Shown: positions 57,540 to 64,000 of the stretch, in pieces
Layout of the letters: every line of letters begins with the position of its first letter
Position numbering within the stretch: position 1 is the stretch's first letter
Assembly: GCA_021442155.1 (NCBI GenBank)
Contig: CM038216.1
Location: forward strand, 92,677,666-92,741,665
DNA from: Cymbidium sinense
Lineage: Eukaryota; Streptophyta; Magnoliopsida; Asparagales; Orchidaceae
Reading direction: 5' to 3'
Length of the DNA: 64,000 nt
Position numbers and translations under genes: made by a program
Notes under the pieces: model-generated
What the model saw: the letters and a program-made list of their open reading frames with translations, nothing else
Told to the model about the DNA's origin: nothing
The model's database searches: none

Positions 57540-58150
57540 TTTTCTTTAACTAGAGGTGGCAAAGAGGCTGAGAGTCATTTGATAGGATCAGATCCATAAG
57601 TTTTGAAAAACTATTCTTAGTTACATTATTACCTTTATTATTATGGTTCAAATGGAAAATCTCATTTGAAGGGACATCATCCTTGTTAGCTAGTGTGGCA
57701 TCATGTGAGTGAACAAGTAGAGCAACATCAATATCAAATTGATGAATAGGAAGCTCAAGGCAATGGCCCTCATATTCAGATAAGGAGATATCAGATAAAA
57801 TAATGTTTTATAGTTTAACAAAGGGAACCTTAAGAGAGGGATCTGGCTTAGGAGAAAAACTTTTCTTTAGGTGTGGATGAACCACAAAGAAATCTGAAAT
57901 CCCATGACCATGAATTTTGCAATAAGAACAAGAAATTGGGAAATTCTTGAAATCCACTTTTTGCAGATATCCGTATTTCTCTAATCTTAGCCAAATTTCC
58001 TTTGGATATTTTTTAGATATATCCAACTCAACTAGTATCCAAGCAACATATGGCATGGAGTTAGAAGCAGTTACCTGGTCCACTTAGAGAGGCTGACCGA
58101 ACAAGGGTAGATCAATCCCGAGCTTAACACATCCAATTCTCAACCAAAAT
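57540..58150 (-). pseudogene. LINE-2a ORF1 (nucleic-acid-binding), C-terminal part
   Basis: Minus-strand reading shows CVKLGIDLPLFGQPL, a stop, VDQVTASNSMPYVAWILVEL, then EIWLRLEKYGYLQKVDFKNF and CSYCKIHGHGISDF. The last is a zinc-knuckle of the C-x2-C-x4-H type with its final Cys replaced. This is the usual C-terminal arrangement of plant L1 ORF1, an RNA-binding chaperone. The first half of ORF1 is missing. The region below 57808 is Ser/Asp-rich, as expected for the ORF1 tail. Confidence 0.78.
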
Positions 58151-58159
58151 CAAATTAAC

Positions 58160-61100
58160 CTTGCACACATCATCCTTGGACCTCGTTGAGCTCAATCAGG
58201 ACATTTCCCAAGCCTCCAAACCATGAGAAGCACTACTTTGATCAAGCCCAATCACCATTGAAGGGGAGCTTGGTCAACTGAGCCATCTTCTTCAAATCAA
58301 GAGCCAATTCCTTCAACAGGGCTTCGTCTCTACTAGATGAAGCTACTTCCTCCGTTGGAAGCACCAGTGATAGCCTCCGGTGAGGTATGCCATTGAAACT
58401 GACCATAGGATAAATTTTGCTTGGTCCTTTATGAAGGAAATTATCAAGTCATGTGATCTCTACTATTATATGAATTGCTTGTGCTTGTCCGAAGGTGTGG
58501 GATGAGTTTGAGCTCCTTTTGAGGTCGAGTGAGGTCGGATCAAGTAACGATCGACCAACGGCATCTGTCTCTCGCTCAGGAGGAGATAAATCACACACCA
58601 TCTATTCCGCATTATTAGAATAAATGGTTGTGATCAGATCACATTAGATCCACTATGATTATAAGCTTAAACTGCAGGATTAATCTCGACCATCCGATGT
58701 TAGATCAAATGGCCTGTAGAGAAAGTGCATCCACCATCAGTTGACTTAGTCGACAGATATGACAACTTAAATAATCAATCCCATCATGCCACATGGAAAG
58801 CATGCCGCATTAGCCGCCACATGACCCGATGTGATTAAGGATTTAATTAGGCTTAATTAATCTAATTTTAATGGTGGAACTTCCAAAATTCATAACTAAT
58901 TGTAGAAAAATCCAAAAAATATAAATAAACACTTATTTTAAAGATAATTCAAAGGAGGATAATATAAAATTAAAATCAATTAATTTTAGGTAGTAATTTT
59001 TACTTAATTTAGGTTTTATTGAAAATGTTAAGCTAATTACTCCCTAATTACTATAGTAATTAATTCAAAATTTTTTGAGATTGATTAGTCGGATGACCTC
59101 TGCCTCTCATGATTTTCTTGGAATTTATTACTTGATTAATTAGGTGAATTTCTTATCTCATTGTTAATCACTCTCTTAATTAATTAAATGATTAATTAAC
59201 AAGTTAAATAGTGATAAATTCATTAATTAAACTTGTTAATCATCATGAAATAGTGAATGGACATAGGGAATGAGATTATGACCTCTTTTAATCTTTCCCT
59301 AAGTTTATTTCATTTGGATAAACACTTAGTCAACTTGCAATTAATTAATGACCTAATTACTTCATTAAATAGTTTAATTAATCAAATTCAAAACCGAATC
59401 ATTCTAGAACTTAATCATTCAATTCTTAGGTAGATTCTTAGGTGTTCAATAACCTAGAATTCCAAAGAAAATTATAATCAAACTACATGTAGTGGATTAT
59501 AAAAGTACTTAATCAAACCCTTTAGCTTAATTAATCAATAATTATGAGCCAATTGCATTAGACCCCCTTATTTCTTAGTGCATTACTGATTTAATTTAAA
59601 TGTGGTTGCATATCATATGTTGACTCATAATTACTTAGTTAACTATGTTAAAGTGGTATATGTAAGGGGTAATTAATGGATTTAATTCATACCTTAACCT
59701 AATCAAAATATAAAATCAACCTAATTATCCTAAAATAAACAAAATCAATTCATACATGGGAGGGGAATAGGTTAGGACCAGCAAACCTTTTTTATATTTC
59801 CTAAATGAAATCAAATTCAAAGATAGAAATCTCTTTAAAGAATTTTTGATTCATTTTAAATAATCTTATTCTATATGATTATCCTTAAGAGTTAATTAGG
59901 GTGAAGTTATGTACTTGCATCCTTTTCATTTCTTTCCAATCATGCTAAATATTGCTTGCCATATGAAATCATGCATTCATTTCTTTTAAAATTAATTAAA
60001 TGAATGTTTCCTTTCATGTCATATTGTATGTGTTGGCTAAAATTAATATGAGTGGCTATTATCACTATTAAAACCAAAAATTATTTTCAAAACCTATAAA
60101 TCAAAGATTATGAATGAAGTGATACTAATTATAAATATTTATAGGCTTGCATGTGATTATAGCATAAGATGTGTATTATGAAGTTTTCTTTCCTTCTCTT
60201 AATATTGAATTTACATAGATTTGAAAGTGTATAGTTCATTTGAAAAGAACACAACACTTGTTTAAATCTATTCCTATGCATTTTTATGTTATGACTTAAG
60301 AAGGATCTTCATATTATACATGTAAATTATACAAAACCAAACACAATCTTTTGCATGATTCATTATCCATTTGGTTCTTTTGTACATTTACATGTATCTA
60401 AGAAAAGTGGTGCATCAGTCTGGACATCCCGGGGCTGCGAGGCTTTAAGTAGGCCTAAGTAGGACTTGTACCTTATGCCCTTGGTGTAGAAAACAATGGG
60501 GTCATGCTCACTTATAACTTTTATACATGTGGATGTGCATTTAGTTCATGGATGAGAAATCCCTCTTTTCTACATAATAAAGACATGCATCAATGATCCA
60601 ATTAACACATGGAATATCCAAATTTTTAAATCACATCTCTTTGCATTCATCATCAAAGTGTGTTAAGATTTGCATTGCATGTACAGGTATGTTTAGGATT
60701 ATTCATATGCATGGTATACATGGTGGAAAGAAATGAAGGGATGTGTTATGTCATGATAATATCCACCCTAACTAATCCTAAGATGCCTTTCTATTAAATA
60801 AGACTATTTAAGGAGAACCCAAACTTAGGACCAATTAAAACACATAATAAACCATTCACTAAAGGAAATTCATTAATCAATCTACCTTTAGAATGTTTTA
60901 AGGTAGGGATGAAAGAGAACTCTCTTCTCTTTTCTTCTCTTCATCACATTTAGTCACTAAATGTCAGTTCATTCAAACTAAATCAAATCACCAACTAAAA
61001 TTGACAAGTCAACTAAATCACTTGAAAGAAAACCACCATTTAAATTGAATCTTTCACACTTAAAAAAATTCAACCCTAAAGCCTAGCTAAGACATGCCAC

Positions 61101-63232
61101 ACAAGCCTTAAAATAACATAGGCATTAGACTAAGTTACCATTTCTAGCTTTAGGTTAGGGAGATGCATGGTGTGATGAATGTTTTGTTTTGTGATGTATT
61201 ATTTTAGACTGGATGTTAGGGCGTATGTGTGTAGACTGGATGATAGGGCGAACTTAGCCTAATCATATCTTTTACAGGGGGTTGTGCTTAAGGGGCACTA
61301 TAATAAGAATATAATTACATTTTATTATGCAGGTCACTTATACCCCTAAGCATAACCCAAATTAGGATAGGTGGACTTGGTTACCCATGTGTGGGGTGCT
61401 AAGTCCAACTTATTCATATAACTGCTTGGGTTGTGTGGTATGTTTAGCTAATCTTTGTTTTACAAGTTTAGTTAGATTTACTTTTTCCATTTTGATGTAA
61501 ATTTTACAATTAAGATTTGGAACAAGTGTTATGGGGATTAAGGTGAAAATTGGTTATACGACTACATTTTATATACCACGTGAGGCCTTGGAGTAAACCA
61601 CATCACAAGCCAAACCAAAAGAAAGAAAGAAATGGAGCAAATTAAGATGAAGGAATGAAGGACAAGGAGTGAAGAATGGAGGATGAAGAATGAAGACCCC
61701 CATAACACTTGTCATTTTATAATTGTAATTATTCATTTATAGTCTAGGTTGTATAAAGGTAGAGCTTACCCACATTTCTTTTCGGGTTGTGAGGTGGAAC
61801 CCAACCACATCATCCTCTTATTCTTTTGCGCTAATTTTATGAATTGATTGATGTTATGTTTATTATTGCACAATTAGGATGGCATGATTTTCCTAGTTTC
61901 TTAATTGTTTGATGGTTGTTGAATGGCTTGGATGTGATTAGGCTCTTAGGGAAAAATAAATTTTCTATCCAATTAATCAACTCAAAATTAAATTAAATAA
62001 TTTATAATCTCACTTAAAGCCTAGGGAATAAATCAAGATAATAAAAGATTTAGCAACCCCTTAGCTGGATGTTGTATGTCTCATATCATTTATAAATCAT
62101 ATAATCTCACTCTTGCTAATGGAGGGCTTCCACCTTTGCCAGAGAAAATGACTTGACCTTTAAGAGCCATGGGGGAAACACACCTCCTTCTTTCAATTTT
62201 TGGCCCATAACTAATTTTCTCATGCATTAGGCATATAAAATCACATAGCCTGTGTCAAATAAAAATGTCCAAAAATCAAACTAAAATTTGACTAGATTTA
62301 CATTAGTTCTAGGTCATTAATCATGCCCTTCATGATCTAGTCCCTTCAAGAGTGAGTTTAAGGACTTAATCTCTTTCTAAATAAATAATAGCCTAGCCGT
62401 CTTGCAAAGCATAAGACTTACCTGCATGTTTTTTTTAAAATCGTAGGAGGAGTTAGTTAGCGACCACCCCTAGGCAGTTGTAAGCCCAACAGAAAGGTGG
62501 TTTACTCTCTCTTGTGGAGGAAAACCATATACCCATTTTTCCTTAGAGTTAGGTCATCCTCTAGCCCTTGCCAAAGCTCCCTAGATTTAGGATCTGAGGT
62601 TGTTGTTTTCCTTTGGGGACTACAAGCATAAATCCTCACCTCTTTGGCATTTCTATAATCTTGTATTATGGAATTGTAAGCCCTAGATTTCAAATGGAAA
62701 TCCAACTCAAACAGATAATTGCCTTCAACTTAAAAAATATAAAGCCCAACCATAGGATAGTTTGGGATGCTCACTAGGATTCCTAGTTTCATGAGCATTC
62801 CTTACTCATCTCCTTTGGTTTCAATAAGAACTCTTCCCTTTTGATCAATCCCACTTGATTTTTCAAAAATAACCAATTGGTTGATAGTCCTATCTTTGAA
62901 ATCTTTGGAGAAAATGATCATTTACCTTAATCAAGAGTATTTCTAAGGAATCTCATTCCTTAGGATGTAATTAACTATGGGGGCTTGCCTCCATAGGGAA
63001 CTTAATGAACTTGGCTTAAAATAAACCCTACTTTACTTTTCCATGTAAAGTAGGGAAAAGATCTTTGGTACATTCGAAGACCCATCATGCCTTAGGAGTC
63101 CTCATTTTGGTGATTAAGTCCATTATAGGATAATGACTTCTATCTCTCGAGATAGTACATTATTCTTTAATGTTATAGCTGATCACCCTAATGAGTACAT
63201 CAATAGATCTGTGTGGTGTCCCCTCACATAAA
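58160..63232. repeat. LTR-like block, right copy of an inverted pair
   Basis: About 5.1 kb, AT-rich and non-coding, matching 37837-42200 in reverse orientation. It has extra sequence absent from the left copy, notably about 61745-62085, which includes a TATAAAGG word at 61752-61759. A purine-rich stretch at 61610-61695 is shared in form with the left copy's minus strand (38790-38830). A short tandem AGACTGGATG...AGGGCG repeat lies at 61206-61254. The block is bordered at 58150-58160 by LINE-2a. No terminal TG..CA or tract for second-strand priming was pinned down. Confidence 0.7.
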
Positions 63233-63259
63233 CACACACTTAATAACAACAACATTCAA

Positions 63260-64000
63260 CACAAAATAAACACCACATGGCCATCCTTTTTTTGTTGGTT
63301 GGTTTGGTCCTCTTGTTCTTTCCTGGGATATTTTTTATGGTGCTCTATTGTGTGGCTGCTTTGTTGGCTATTTCCTTTCCTTTGGTTGGTGCCTTGGTGT
63401 TTTTGGATTGGTGTTGTTTTAGGCTCCGTTGGCTTGGTGCCTTGTTGGCTTTGGATTGGTGTTGTTGTGGCTCTGTTGGCTTTGTCTTTGAGGGCTCTTT
63501 TCTTTTTTTTTTTAAGGCCATGAGCTTCTTTTCTCCCTCTTTTTAAGAGGTGTTCATTTTTTTTTTGTTGGGATTACCCTATATTATGTTTATATGTTCT
63601 TCTCCTTTCTCTTTCTATTTCTTTAGCTTCACTTTTTCTTTGGCTAGGTGGCTATTATGATAGGTTTGTATTTTTCTTTAGTTGGGATGGCTATGATGAT
63701 ATGATGGATTTTTTCCTTGATATTTTTGTGGCTAGTGACTTTTCCTATTTGTAACCCTCCTTTGAAGTTGGATACACTTAGTATTTGATGTCCCTTTATA
63801 TTGTAATTATCCATTTTTCCTCATATTTGAGCTTGAGTTTTTTCTTTTTATGTTTTCTGATCTCCTTTTGGCTGAGATTTCTTGTAGGTTGCAGGTTCTC
63901 TTTTTCAGTTGGTCTCTTCTTCTTCTTGGAGGGAGCTGGAGTCTTACTGATGGTCTCTTTTTTCTTAGATGGCTAGAGTTGTCTTCAATTGCATGTTGCA
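63260..64000 (+). mobile_element. Probable LINE 3' UTR fragment, plus strand
   Basis: T-rich sequence with hydrophobic shadow frames, like the LINE 3' UTRs above. GGCTATGATGATATGATGGA and TTTGTAACCCTCCTTTGAAG followed by TTGGATACACTTA (63677-63781) resemble LINE-1 and LINE-2b sense words such as AACCCTTCATTGGAAGTTTG followed by GATGCTTA. The order of these words is also kept (TTTGAGCTTGAG after them). The fragment runs out of the window. The call depends on short matches. Confidence 0.45.

Larger units (their letters stand above)
52859..58150 (-). mobile_element. LINE-2a, nearly full ORF2 plus partial ORF1
   Basis: A minus-strand L1-type LINE. In sense order it has ORF1 C-terminal half, endonuclease, RT, zinc finger, RNase H and the beginning of a 3' UTR (53200-52859). 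It lacks its own 3' terminus and poly(A), because the sequence passes into LINE-2b. The 5' boundary near 58150 is approximate; beyond it lies the inverted LTR-like block. Many stops and frameshifts make it inactive. Confidence 0.85.

Noticed and set aside
63191..63546. Membrane protein gene (two overlapping hydrophobic frames)
   Set aside because: Two different frames over the same T-rich DNA both look hydrophobic, which is a composition effect. The sequence resembles a LINE 3' UTR.

Overview
The window looks like plant nuclear DNA, probably an angiosperm. It contains Arabidopsis-type telomere-like TTTAGGG repeats, degraded Ty3/Gypsy elements whose domain order fits the Tat/Ogre lineage, and plant L1-type LINEs. 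No intact host gene is visible. Every recognisable coding region is a decayed retrotransposon or a piece of one captured host gene. All element and domain names rest on motif reading; no database search was possible.

Region 1 (1-26575). This is a degenerate telomere-like satellite with its G/T-rich strand on +. Blocks rich in TTTAGGG (about 150-450 bp) alternate with T-rich blocks (about 700-850 bp) built of TTTAGG, TTTATTTTAG and similar words. Most T-rich blocks open with a box close to AATTAAGTAAACTNGTAGG, giving a monomer of about 1.06 kb. On top of this sits a higher-order repeat marked by a roughly 450-bp piece of a glycine-rich RNA-binding protein (GRP) gene: the C-terminal Gly-rich domain, the stop codon and the 3' UTR, read on the minus strand. 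Five long copies and two truncated ones are present. The first three lie about 3.9-4.0 kb apart. The array is interrupted at 9808-14945 by a 5'-truncated LINE on the minus strand.

Gap. 26576-26675 is a run of 100 N, so the junction between the array and the next region is not observed.

Region 2 (26676-35300). A decayed Gypsy element on the minus strand (Gypsy-1). Its integrase is split by a 587-bp hAT-like insertion flanked by an 8-bp duplication.

Region 3 (35300-44690). Long AT-rich, non-coding retrotransposon sequence. It holds a striking array of about 22 short palindromes spaced about 83 bp apart (35443-37286), whose stems change sequence together so that pairing is kept. Next comes a 4.4-kb block (37837-42200) that recurs in inverted orientation at 58160-63232, then two more palindrome groups (42651-43607 and 44113-44502) split by a (TA)40 tract.

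Region 4 (44690-51226). A second decayed Gypsy of the same family on the plus strand (Gypsy-2), head-to-head with Gypsy-1. It runs gag, protease, RT, RNase H, a second RNase H, integrase, and is cut off at the end of the integrase by a LINE.

Region 5 (51227-58150). Minus-strand LINE sequence with ORF1, endonuclease, RT, zinc finger and RNase H remnants. It appears chimeric, because a second RNase H tail and a second 3' UTR follow the first.

Region 6 (58160-64000). The inverted partner of the 37.8-42.2 kb block, then a probable third LINE 3' tail on the plus strand.

The most interesting items are the covarying palindrome arrays and the GRP gene fragment locked into a telomere-like higher-order repeat.
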